Below the pieces are notes generated by a model. That model had not been told where the DNA came from, did no database searches, and saw only the letters and a list, made by a program, of their open reading frames with translations. From Bryobacteraceae bacterium (GTDB taxonomy: Bacteria > Acidobacteriota > Terriglobia > Bryobacterales > Bryobacteraceae), in the NCBI GenBank assembly GCA_019748195.1, contig JAIEPW010000015.1, positions 62,001-126,000 on the forward strand: a stretch of DNA of 64,000 nt, in the 5' to 3' direction. Positions 17,707 to 25,758 of this stretch are shown here, one piece after another. Position 1 is the first letter of the stretch, and each line of letters starts with the position of its first letter. Both the position numbers and the translations under genes were made by a program.

Positions 17707-18513
17707 ATGGACCCGATCCCCTTCCCGACGGCGCGCCCCGGAATGCTTTCGGTGCTGGAGGCGGATCTGCCGTCACGGGGCGCCGTGCCCATCGGCGTGC
17801 TGCTGGAAGATCCGGCCACGGACCGGCTGTATGTCCGCATGCGCCGCGACTTCGACCGGTGGGCGGCGCCTGAAGACGCCGAAGTGCTGGAACTGATGGC
17901 GGAAGGTCTCGAATCGGCGGCACGCGAGTGCGGCGCCTCGGCGCTGATCCACCGCTTTGAGGATGGCTGGTCCAACGCGCTCCGGATCCGCGATCGCGAG
18001 CCGGTCACCGTGCCTGGCTTTGAGCGCGGCGTGGAGCAACTCTACCGGCGCCATGTGCAAAGCGAGATCCGCCCCTACATCACCCACGTTCCGCGCTTCG
18101 GGCTGGCCGTGGCGGCGGGTTCGTTCCTGGACAACGGAGTGGTGGAGGGGCAGGAGCCGGAGTCCTGGGAAGAAGCCGACGGCCGCAAGCTGACCCCGCA
18201 ACACTTCGCCGCGCGCATCTCCGGCCGCTCCATGGAGCCCGTCATCCCGGACGGCAGCGTGTGCCTGTTCCGGTTCGGCGTGGCGGGCTCGCGTGACGGC
18301 CGCCTGGTGCTGGTGCAGGAAACCGCCCGGCAGGGCGAGGGCGCCTTCACGGTGAAACGCTACCGCAGCAGCAAGATACCGGGACCCGAGGGCGGCTGGT
18401 CGCATCAGATCATCCGCCTGGAGCCGCTGAATCCCGAGTTCGAGGCCTGGGAACTGCTCCCGGACGAAGACCGCTACCGGGTACTGGCGGAATTCCTCGA
18501 AGTTCTCTATTAA
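17707..18513 (+). CDS. S24/LexA-like peptidase-fold protein without a DNA-binding domain
   Basis: A 268-residue protein. The C-terminal half has the S24 fold: catalytic Ser in ISGRSMEPVIPDGS and the Lys in FTVKRYRSS about 50 residues on, so the Ser-Lys dyad is present. The first 120 residues contain a small alpha/beta region (LPSRGAVPIGVLLEDPATD) instead of a helix-turn-helix. No Ala-Gly cleavage site is obvious. It could be a stand-alone self-cleaving regulator or a protease. It lies 22 bases after the VWA gene and 43 before the HDOD gene. Confidence 0.8.
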   Translation: MDPIPFPTARPGMLSVLEADLPSRGAVPIGVLLEDPATDRLYVRMRRDFDRWAAPEDAEVLELMAEGLESAARECGASALIHRFEDGWSNALRIRDREPVTVPGFERGVEQLYRRHVQSEIRPYITHVPRFGLAVAAGSFLDNGVVEGQEPESWEEADGRKLTPQHFAARISGRSMEPVIPDGSVCLFRFGVAGSRDGRLVLVQETARQGEGAFTVKRYRSSKIPGPEGGWSHQIIRLEPLNPEFEAWELLPDEDRYRVLAEFLEVLY

Positions 18514-18556
18514 CCCGCCTCAAGACCGCGCGCCCCTCTCCGATAAGCCATAAACG

Positions 18557-19387
18557 GTGACTGACTTGAGACGCCTCGCCGGTTCGATGGAACGCCTGGA
18601 GCACCTGCCGCCCTTCCCGGAGGTGACGGTGGAATTGATGCGCCTGCTGGGGCGCGATTGCGCCGATTTCCGGAAAGTAGCGGGCCTCATCTCACAGGAC
18701 GCCGCGATGTCGGCCGAGGTCCTCCGCATGGCCAATTCCCCGCTCTACGCCGGCCGCAACGTCTCGAACGCGCTTACCGCCATCACCCTGATCGGCGTGG
18801 ACCGGCTGAGCTCGCTGGTCACCACGCTGAGCCTGCACAAGATGGTCGCGCCCGTCACGAAACTGCAAGGTTTCCGGCTGGCTTTCCGTCACAACCTGGC
18901 TTGCGCGCTGGTCTGCGAGCGGTTCGCCGACTCCCAGGGTCTCAGTCCGCAAACCGCCTACACCGCGGGCCTGCTGCATGACCTCGGCTCCCTGGCGATG
19001 CTGGTGCTCTTCCGCGAGGCCTACTCGAACGCCTTGCTCCGGGCGTCCTCGGCGCAGGAGTTCCTTGCCGCCGAACGCAAACAGTTCGGATTCACACATA
19101 CCCAGGCCGGATTCGCCCTGGTCCAGCTCTGGAAGCTGCCGGAGTTCCTGGAACTCGTCACATTGGATCACCACGACCCGGCGCCGGGCTCCGGCCTCAG
19201 CGGGCTGGTCCGGGTCGCCGTGTCCACCGTGGACGCTCTCGGCTTCGCTCCCTTCGGCTCCGCCGGACCGACCTTGGGATGCCCCTTCCTGCCCGGCGCA
19301 CCCCCGCAACTGGACCCCACCCAGCTCGAAATGGCCTTGACGGAGGGCGTGAACCGCCTGGAGCTCGAATTCGCCATGGCCGCCTAA
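18557..19387 (+). CDS. HDOD domain signalling protein
   Basis: A 276-residue single HDOD-domain protein (MERLEHLPPFPEVTVELMRL at the start, later TAGLLHDLGSLAML and LDHHDP). HDOD proteins are degenerate HD phosphohydrolase folds found in signalling and stress networks. It starts with GTG at 18557, 43 bases after the S24-like gene, so an operon is plausible. No receiver or GGDEF domain is attached, so its input is not evident. Confidence 0.88.
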   Translation: MTDLRRLAGSMERLEHLPPFPEVTVELMRLLGRDCADFRKVAGLISQDAAMSAEVLRMANSPLYAGRNVSNALTAITLIGVDRLSSLVTTLSLHKMVAPVTKLQGFRLAFRHNLACALVCERFADSQGLSPQTAYTAGLLHDLGSLAMLVLFREAYSNALLRASSAQEFLAAERKQFGFTHTQAGFALVQLWKLPEFLELVTLDHHDPAPGSGLSGLVRVAVSTVDALGFAPFGSAGPTLGCPFLPGAPPQLDPTQLEMALTEGVNRLELEFAMAA

Positions 19388-19392
19388 CCCGC

Positions 19393-19398
19393 TATAAT
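19393..19398 (+). promoter_or_regulatory. TATAAT -10 element of the MFS gene
   Basis: A perfect TATAAT followed by six bases and a GTG at 19405. This spacing places transcription initiation at the GTG itself and suggests a leaderless mRNA, favouring GTG 19405 over ATG 19435. Confidence 0.5.
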
Positions 19399-19404
19399 CT
19401 CTGG

Positions 19405-20676
19405 GTGCATCCCACCCAGGCGCCTTCGGGCCCGATGCATCCGGATCCGGCCCAGAGCCAGCCCGCCAGCACTTCCGGCACTCTGCAGGCGGCGGGCGCG
19501 CGAAAGGCACTCGCCGGGTTCCTGATCTCGGGCCTGCTGTTCGCCTTCGCCGGCGCCATCCTCCCCGCCTGGGAACATCACCTTACTTCTGAATACCTTA
19601 CCATCACCGGCTACTTCCTCAGCGCGATCGCCGGCGTGTTCCTCTCGGCGCTGCTGTCCCCCAGGCTGGTCCGCCGCCTCGGTTCCGGCGGGACCCTCGC
19701 CGCCGGATGCGGGCTGGCCGCCGCCGCCCTGCTCGGACTCGCGGCCGCCACCCCGCCGGCTCCCTCCTTTTGGCGGATGGCCGGCCTGGCGATCCTCTGC
19801 CTGGGCGCGGATATCCTGCACACCGCCATCTTCCATGCGATTACGCCCATCTACCGGCACGACCCCGCGGCCACCGTGAACCTGGCCGGAATCCTCTTCG
19901 GCGCGGGCTGCCTGATCGTCGCCGTGCTGATCGCCGGCACCTTCTACATCTACACGGTCCCCAGCATCCTGATTCTGCTGGCGGTAATCCCGGCGATGTT
20001 CGCCATTCACTTCGGCCGGAGCCGCTTCGAGAAGCGGCCGATACCCAGCTACCTGAGCCTGAAGCAGTTGCTGGGCGAGATCCGCTCCCCCGGCTCGGTT
20101 CTGCTCAGCATGTTGGTGTTCTTTCAATTTGGAAACGAGTGGTCGATCGCCGGATGGCTCCCGTTGTATCTGATCCAGCGCCTGGGCATGAGCCCGGCGT
20201 CGGCTTTGTGGATGCTCGCGCTGTACTTCGTGTCCCTCACCTTGGGACGCGTGATCGTGCAATCCCTGCTGCCGCGCTTCAGTCATAGCCGGTTGATGTG
20301 GGCCAGCATGGTCTCCGCGATGTTCGGCTGCACCATCCTGATTTCCACGTCGAGCCGCGTGGGCGCGGGAGTAGCGGTGGTCACGGTCGGGTTAGGCTTC
20401 GCGGCGATTTATCCCCTGCTGGTGGAGCGGATCGGGTACCGCTTCCCCAACTATCATCCAGGCTTCTATAACGATTCGGTATCGCTGGCGCTGATGGCGG
20501 GCTTGCTGGCTCCCGCGCTTCTGGGAGCGATCGCCTGGAAGTGGGGGCTGAAGTATACGATGCTGATCCCGCTGCTGGGGTCGATCGCCGTATTCGTGAT
20601 CGTGGGTCTGATCTGGGTGGAAGCGCGGCTTTCCGCGGGGGCGGAACGCGCCCGAAGCAAGCCCAGCCCCGAGTAG
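19405..20676 (+). CDS. Major facilitator superfamily transporter
   Basis: About 423 residues with some 12 predicted transmembrane helices, in two halves around a central loop (RSRFEKRPIPSYLSLKQL). The sequence resembles sugar-transporter-like MFS members (FucP/FPN-like shape), but substrate residues cannot be judged. The N-terminal cytoplasmic tail is Pro/Ser/Gln-rich. GTG 19405 is chosen from the -10 spacing; ATG 19435 would shorten it by ten residues without touching the membrane part. Confidence 0.85.
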   Translation: MHPTQAPSGPMHPDPAQSQPASTSGTLQAAGARKALAGFLISGLLFAFAGAILPAWEHHLTSEYLTITGYFLSAIAGVFLSALLSPRLVRRLGSGGTLAAGCGLAAAALLGLAAATPPAPSFWRMAGLAILCLGADILHTAIFHAITPIYRHDPAATVNLAGILFGAGCLIVAVLIAGTFYIYTVPSILILLAVIPAMFAIHFGRSRFEKRPIPSYLSLKQLLGEIRSPGSVLLSMLVFFQFGNEWSIAGWLPLYLIQRLGMSPASALWMLALYFVSLTLGRVIVQSLLPRFSHSRLMWASMVSAMFGCTILISTSSRVGAGVAVVTVGLGFAAIYPLLVERIGYRFPNYHPGFYNDSVSLALMAGLLAPALLGAIAWKWGLKYTMLIPLLGSIAVFVIVGLIWVEARLSAGAERARSKPSPE

Positions 20677-20695
20677 CCTGGCGAGCGTCCCCCCT

Positions 20696-21526
20696 TCAGT
20701 CGAACGCCATGCGGCGCAGCCGCGCGGTGTCCCACGAATTCAGCAGGGAATTCACATGTACGGGATCGCCGATGACGTGGATCACCAGCCCGTGGATCGC
20801 CAGCCGTGGCTTCCGCGGCTTTCCCGAATGGAACACGATCGTGGCGCCGTCCTCCCGGCGTGCGATGCCGGAGATTCCATCCGGCGGAGGCTCGTTTACC
20901 CCCACGGACACCTGAACCTGCAGCGATTGTTCGCGTTCTTCTTCCATCCGCGCCGTTTGCAGCCTCCGCACCTCGGCTCGAACGGATTCCTCGTGCTTGC
21001 GCTTCAGTTCATTGGCTTGAGCCGAGAACTCGCGCGCTTCGCGATTCAACTGCTCGGCTAGCGCCAGGTTATTGGCGGAAACGGCGCGGGGGACGCGGCG
21101 CAGCCGGTCGGCTGCCTGCGATTCCGCATCGCGGATGCGCTTTTGGACTTCCGGCGGAGGATTCTTCAACTCGCCGGCGCGGCGGGCGTTTTCGCCGGCG
21201 CGCTCCTGCCGTTGCTTTCCGCCCTCCTCCCAAAGGTAGACGGCCTGATAGTCGAAACGGAGCGGTCCGGAATCCACGCAACCGCTGGTGGGAATTCGGT
21301 CCGACGTCCGGTCTTCAAACCGCCAGCCGGACGGCGCGGCCGGCAGGGCCTGCCGCACGCCCTCCAGGGTGGCCGCAATGAATCTTTGCTCCGCCTCTGT
21401 AAACGGGCGGCGGATGCATTCGGCGGGGCCGGTGATGGCCGCGGCGGCCATAAGGAGTGCGGCTTTCAATCGCAGGGCTGTGATCTCCGCTACAAGACGC
21501 GTCAAAAAGGACGGCGGTTGGATCAT
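20696..21526 (-). CDS. Hypothetical exported protein with coiled coil
   Basis: A 276-residue protein that I cannot assign. It begins with a hydrophobic segment (LRLKAALLMAAAAITGPAEC), which may be a signal peptide with a lipobox-like Cys. The middle (about 110-200) is highly charged and helical, likely coiled coil (LNREAREFSAQANELKRKHE). The end is a compact beta region with HGLVIHVIGDPVHVNSLL. It is convergent with the MFS gene and divergent from the peroxidase gene. Confidence 0.7.
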   Translation of the reverse strand: MIQPPSFLTRLVAEITALRLKAALLMAAAAITGPAECIRRPFTEAEQRFIAATLEGVRQALPAAPSGWRFEDRTSDRIPTSGCVDSGPLRFDYQAVYLWEEGGKQRQERAGENARRAGELKNPPPEVQKRIRDAESQAADRLRRVPRAVSANNLALAEQLNREAREFSAQANELKRKHEESVRAEVRRLQTARMEEEREQSLQVQVSVGVNEPPPDGISGIARREDGATIVFHSGKPRKPRLAIHGLVIHVIGDPVHVNSLLNSWDTARLRRMAFD

Positions 21527-21555
21527 CGTCTCGCGTCTTGTCTAGACTGGAGGTT

Positions 21556-22596
21556 GTGAGTACCCCCGGAAGACTAACATTGGCGGTTTTGACCGCCTTC
21601 AGCGTCTCCCTGGCCGCGGATTGGAAATGGGACTTGCCGCGGGGCTTCGCGCCGCCTCCCGTGCCGGATGACAATCCGATGACAATCGCCAAGGTCGAAC
21701 TCGGCCGGCATCTTTTTTACGACCGCCGGATGTCCTCCAACGGCACCCAGAGCTGCGGCACGTGCCACGAACAACGGCTGGCGTTTTCCGACGGCTGGCC
21801 GCGCGGCATCGGATCGACGGGCGAGGTCCACCACCGCTCGAGCATGCCGCTGGCGAACGTAGCCTATCTGGCATCGCTCACCTGGGCCGATCCTGGCATG
21901 ACCCGCCTGGAAGCTCAGGCAGCCGTCCCGATGTTCGGCAACCAGCCGGTGGAACTCGGGCTGCAACAAAGAACCCCGCCCTTCGTCCGCGTGATCCGGG
22001 AAGATGCGCGATACCGCCGCCTGTTCCCCGCCGCGTTCCCGGGCGAAGCCGACCCGTTCCACTATGAAAACATTACGCGCGCGCTGGCGAGCTTCGAGCG
22101 GACCCTGATTTCCGGGCGCTCGGCCTATGACCGCTATCGCCAGGGCGAATCCCCCGCGCTCACGGAATCCGCCCGGCGCGGGGAGGCGCTCTTCAGTAGC
22201 AACCGGCTGAAGTGCGCGGCCTGCCACAACGGCATCCATTTCACCAACGGAGCGTTTGAGAACACCGGACTGTATGACGAATACCGGCCCGAGAACTCCG
22301 GGCTGAAGCGAATCACCGGCAAGGCGGAAGATGAGGGCCGCTTTCGCGTGCCCAGCCTGCGCAATGTGGCGCTCACCGCGCCGTACATGCACGACGGCAG
22401 CGTGAACACTCTGGACGAGGTTCTCGATCATTATCAGGCCGGAGGCCGCGCCGCGACTCACCGCAATAAGAACCCGCTGCTGACCGGATTCTCCCTAACG
22501 CGGGAGGAACGCCGCGACCTCATTGCGTTCTTGCGCAGCCTGACGGACCACGAGTTCGTAAGCGACCGGCGATTGGCGGACCCATGGGACAACTGA
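21556..22596 (+). CDS. Di-haem cytochrome c peroxidase (MauG/CcpA family)
   Basis: A 346-residue periplasmic protein with a signal peptide (LTLAVLTAFSVSLA) and two c-type haem motifs, CGTCH and CAACH. PSLRNVALTAPYMHDGS near the C-terminus carries the usual Met ligand region. Members reduce hydrogen peroxide or oxidise protein side chains with electrons from small cytochromes. GTG 21556 is the likely start although the GGAGG before it is only two bases away; a TTG at 21538 is an alternative. The gene overlaps the DacB-like gene by 13 bases. Confidence 0.92.
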   Translation: MSTPGRLTLAVLTAFSVSLAADWKWDLPRGFAPPPVPDDNPMTIAKVELGRHLFYDRRMSSNGTQSCGTCHEQRLAFSDGWPRGIGSTGEVHHRSSMPLANVAYLASLTWADPGMTRLEAQAAVPMFGNQPVELGLQQRTPPFVRVIREDARYRRLFPAAFPGEADPFHYENITRALASFERTLISGRSAYDRYRQGESPALTESARRGEALFSSNRLKCAACHNGIHFTNGAFENTGLYDEYRPENSGLKRITGKAEDEGRFRVPSLRNVALTAPYMHDGSVNTLDEVLDHYQAGGRAATHRNKNPLLTGFSLTREERRDLIAFLRSLTDHEFVSDRRLADPWDN

Positions 22597-24026
22597 AGCT
22601 GGGCCTCGCTGTAGCGATGCTTCTGGGCGCTTCGCCGCTGGACGAGCGCATCGCGCAAGCGATGGAGTCGCACAAGGGCTTGGCGCGAGCCACGTGGGGC
22701 ATGCACGTGATTTCGCTGGCTACCGGCGAAGTGGTGTACGCGTTCAACGAGGACAAGCTTTTCGTTCCCGCCTCCAACACGAAGCTGTACTCGACGGCGC
22801 TGGCGCTGGCCCGCCTCGGTCCGGATCACCGGTTCCATACGCGCGCGCGGGTGGCTGCGCCTCCCGACGGCGAGGGCCGCATCGCGGGGGACCTGATTCT
22901 CGAAGGCGGCGGCGATGCCACGCTCGGCGCGCGGGAGGTACCGTACCATCGCCAGTCCAAGCCCGGCGATCCGCTGCGCCAGATCCGCGAAATCGCCGAC
23001 TCGATTGTGGCCCGCGGAGTGAAGCGGATCGACGGGGACATCGTGGGCGACGACACGCGCTACATCCGGGAGCCGTATCCCGCGGGCTGGGCCAACGACG
23101 ACGCGCTTTGGGAATATGGCGCGCCCGTAAGCGCGCTGACGGTGAACGATAACGCCATCAAACTCCGCCTGACGCCCGGCGAGCCCGGCGAGCCCGCCGT
23201 CGTGGAGTTCGAGCCGGCGCTCGAGTTCTATTTTGTGGACAACCGCGTGGTGACCGTTCCGGTTGGACCCGCCGGCGTGGACATCGACCGCGAAACGGGA
23301 TCGCGGCAGATCCGGCTGACCGGCTCCCTGCGACAGGCGCGAACCGAACTGCTGGCGATCGACGATCCGGCGGAGTTCGCCGCGGTGGCCCTGTATCAGA
23401 TGCTGCAGGAGCGGGGCGTGACGATCCGAGGGCGCGCTGCCGGCCGGCATCGCTTTCCCGGCGAGGACCGGCCCGATCTGCCGGCGTACGTGCTCGCCGA
23501 GCGCGCGTCGCCGCCGTTGATCGAAACCCTGCGGGTGATCAACAAGGTGAGCCAGAATCTGCAGGCGGAACTGGTGCTGCGGGAGGTCGCGTTCGCGGCC
23601 CGGGGAACCGGATCGCGCGCCGACGGGCTGGAGGAGCTCAGGAAGTTTCTGGCGGAAATCGGGATCGCGGAGGATAGCTACCGTTTTCGCGATGCGTCCG
23701 GGTTGTCGCGGCTGACCCTGACCACGCCCGCCAACACCACCCGGCTGCTGGCTTACATGGCGCAAACCGTGCATCGCGAAGCTTGGGCCGGGACTCTGCC
23801 CGCCGCGGGCGAGGACGGCACGCTCGACAAGCGGTTCCGGGGCGTCCTTCCCGGACAGATCCGCGCCAAGACAGGAACCATGACCGGCGTGAACGCGCTC
23901 GGAGGATATGCCGAAAGCCCGCGTTACGGCCCCGTGGCTTTCTGCATCATGGTGAATAACAGCGCCGTGCGCAACGAGGAAGTGCGCCAGTTCATTGATA
24001 AGATCGGATTAGCGTTGCTGGAGTAA
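22584..24026 (+). CDS. dacB: D-alanyl-D-alanine carboxypeptidase/endopeptidase (PBP4 type)
   Basis: A 480-residue S13-family penicillin-binding protein. The three active-site motifs are present: S-x-x-K in ASNTKLYST, S-x-N in NKVSQNLQ, and KTG in RAKTGTMTGVNALGG. The large insertion between the first and second motifs is typical of PBP4. It trims or opens peptidoglycan cross-links in the periplasm. Its N-terminus has a weak export signal (LKLGLAVAMLLGASPL). It overlaps the peroxidase gene and is followed four bases later by a zinc-ribbon gene. Confidence 0.93.
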   Translation: MGQLKLGLAVAMLLGASPLDERIAQAMESHKGLARATWGMHVISLATGEVVYAFNEDKLFVPASNTKLYSTALALARLGPDHRFHTRARVAAPPDGEGRIAGDLILEGGGDATLGAREVPYHRQSKPGDPLRQIREIADSIVARGVKRIDGDIVGDDTRYIREPYPAGWANDDALWEYGAPVSALTVNDNAIKLRLTPGEPGEPAVVEFEPALEFYFVDNRVVTVPVGPAGVDIDRETGSRQIRLTGSLRQARTELLAIDDPAEFAAVALYQMLQERGVTIRGRAAGRHRFPGEDRPDLPAYVLAERASPPLIETLRVINKVSQNLQAELVLREVAFAARGTGSRADGLEELRKFLAEIGIAEDSYRFRDASGLSRLTLTTPANTTRLLAYMAQTVHREAWAGTLPAAGEDGTLDKRFRGVLPGQIRAKTGTMTGVNALGGYAESPRYGPVAFCIMVNNSAVRNEEVRQFIDKIGLALLE

Positions 24027-24030
24027 ACCG

Positions 24031-24258
24031 ATGCCCATATTTGAGTACACGTGCGAAGATTGCGGGACGAAGTTCGAGAAGCTGCTGCGCCGCGCCGGAG
24101 ACGATGTCACCTGCCCCTCCTGCGGGGAACAGCACTTGCGGACCGAGTTCTCGACGTTCGCGGCGCGCGCCAACGGCTCGCCCAAGAGCGCGCAGGAAAG
24201 CTTCCCGTCCTGTCCGGGCGGCATGTGCCAGACGCCCGGACTTTGCGGACGTAATTAG
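24031..24258 (+). CDS. FmdB-family zinc ribbon protein
   Basis: A 75-residue protein with the family start MPIFEYTCEDCG and a second CPSC pair, which together form one zinc ribbon. The Cys/Gly-rich tail (CPGGMCQTPGLCG) is common in the family. It is regarded as a putative regulator, but the role is not established. It is the last gene of the peroxidase-DacB operon and converges on the PQQ paralogue. Confidence 0.92.
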   Translation: MPIFEYTCEDCGTKFEKLLRRAGDDVTCPSCGEQHLRTEFSTFAARANGSPKSAQESFPSCPGGMCQTPGLCGRN

Positions 24259-24259
24259 C

Positions 24260-25645
24260 CTAACGCGAGCCGAAGCACCACAACCCGTTCTTGGTGCGGA
24301 TAAAGAGGCGGCCACCGGCGATCGCGGGCGAGGATTCCACTTCCTGGCCCAGGTCGTTTATGGCGGCGATCTCCCATTGCGGTCCGGCCTTCAGGACGAT
24401 CACCTTCCCGGCGCCGTTGACGAAGTAGACTTTGCCGTCTCCCGCCACCGGGGAAGCCAGGATCTCACCCAGCGCTTTCTCGGAGCGGCCGGCCTTCCAG
24501 ACCTTGCCCGATTCCGGATCCACGGAAACAATCACGCCATTCGTCTTCGGGAAGTACAGGACATCGCGGTACAGCACCGGCGTGGGCATGCCGCTGTAGT
24601 CCTTCTTGTTGTGCCAGAGAACGTGCGTCGCGGTGACGTCGCCGCGGCCGCCGAGGCGAACGGAGAGCGCTCCGTACCGGCCCAGCGCCCCCTTCATCTG
24701 GAAATCGAATTCCGGCTGCTCGATGAACCCGTTGCCGTCGTGATCGTAGGCGCCGAACATGTCGTGCAGTTCTTCCTTCTCCGGCAATTCCGAGCGTTTC
24801 AGCTTCCCGTCCTTGTCCCCATCCCATTTCAGCAGGTCCTTCCAGCCGGGACCTTCGGGCTGATCCATGCCCCACGTGCTGATCAGGACCGCATCTTTTC
24901 GGATCACCGGCGAAGCGATGGGGTAATAAGCCAGCCCGTCGACGAACCAGATGCGCTCGCCGCTCTTCAGCGAGTAAGCATCCAGGCGGTTCGGACCGAG
25001 CGCGATCACCTGCCCCGAGGCCTCATGCACCACCGGAGTCGAGTATCCGTCGTAGCGGATCTCCTTGCGGTCCGCGCGCCACAACTGCTTGCCCGTATTC
25101 CGGTCCACGGCGATCAAGAACGGCTTGGGCTTGGCGTCCACCTGCAGCAGCAGCTTGTCGCCGTGCAGAACCGGGGAAGCAGCCAGTCCGTAGAACGACT
25201 GGAAAGGACCCAGCGCCATGCGCCAGCGTTCGTTGCCGTCCGGACCATAGGAAATCAGCCCGGTCTCCGGGAAGAACACATAAACGTTCGACCCGTCGCT
25301 CACCGGCGAGGGCGTGGCCGGATCGTTTGCCTTGTAAATGGTCATCGGATGGGCTTTCGCGACTTCGCGGCGCCACAGAATCCTGCCGCTTTCCCGATCC
25401 AGGCTGAAGGTGATCAGTTTCCCCCCGTCGGACGCGGTGAGAAACACCCGGTCCCCGGTGACGATCGGCGAGGAATGGCTGAACGGCAGCGGCGTTTTCC
25501 AGATCAGGTTCCGGGACGGACCGAACTCCAGCGGCAGCGGCGCTTCCGCCGCGGTCCCATCGGCATTCGGACCGAGAAAGCGCGGCCAATCGGCCGCCGA
25601 CGTCACCGTAAACGAAACCGCGGCGAGCAGGACGAGGCGGGTCAT
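24260..25645 (-). CDS. Secreted PQQ-like beta-propeller protein with EF-hand insertion (paralogue 3)
   Basis: A 461-residue relative of the proteins at 3885 and 6405: signal peptide (MTRLVLLAAVSFTVTSAA), PRFLGPNADG start, propeller blades (GRILWRR, GKQLWRA), EF-hand-like loops mid-protein (DGDKDGKLKRSE and DHDGNGFIEQPE), and an end in LWCFGSR. ATG 25645 has a GGAGG site six bases upstream, which rules out the seven-residue longer frame. It is divergent from the quinohaemoprotein gene. Confidence 0.88.
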   Translation of the reverse strand: MTRLVLLAAVSFTVTSAADWPRFLGPNADGTAAEAPLPLEFGPSRNLIWKTPLPFSHSSPIVTGDRVFLTASDGGKLITFSLDRESGRILWRREVAKAHPMTIYKANDPATPSPVSDGSNVYVFFPETGLISYGPDGNERWRMALGPFQSFYGLAASPVLHGDKLLLQVDAKPKPFLIAVDRNTGKQLWRADRKEIRYDGYSTPVVHEASGQVIALGPNRLDAYSLKSGERIWFVDGLAYYPIASPVIRKDAVLISTWGMDQPEGPGWKDLLKWDGDKDGKLKRSELPEKEELHDMFGAYDHDGNGFIEQPEFDFQMKGALGRYGALSVRLGGRGDVTATHVLWHNKKDYSGMPTPVLYRDVLYFPKTNGVIVSVDPESGKVWKAGRSEKALGEILASPVAGDGKVYFVNGAGKVIVLKAGPQWEIAAINDLGQEVESSPAIAGGRLFIRTKNGLWCFGSR

Positions 25646-25758
25646 GGGAACCTCCACAAGCAACACTAGCAGGAACAGCGCGCGGGCGCGATTGTATGGT
25701 TTCGTAAGCAGCGAGCCCCTCCCGCCCTGCTGTACGATAACCCGCTAGAGGACCCAGT

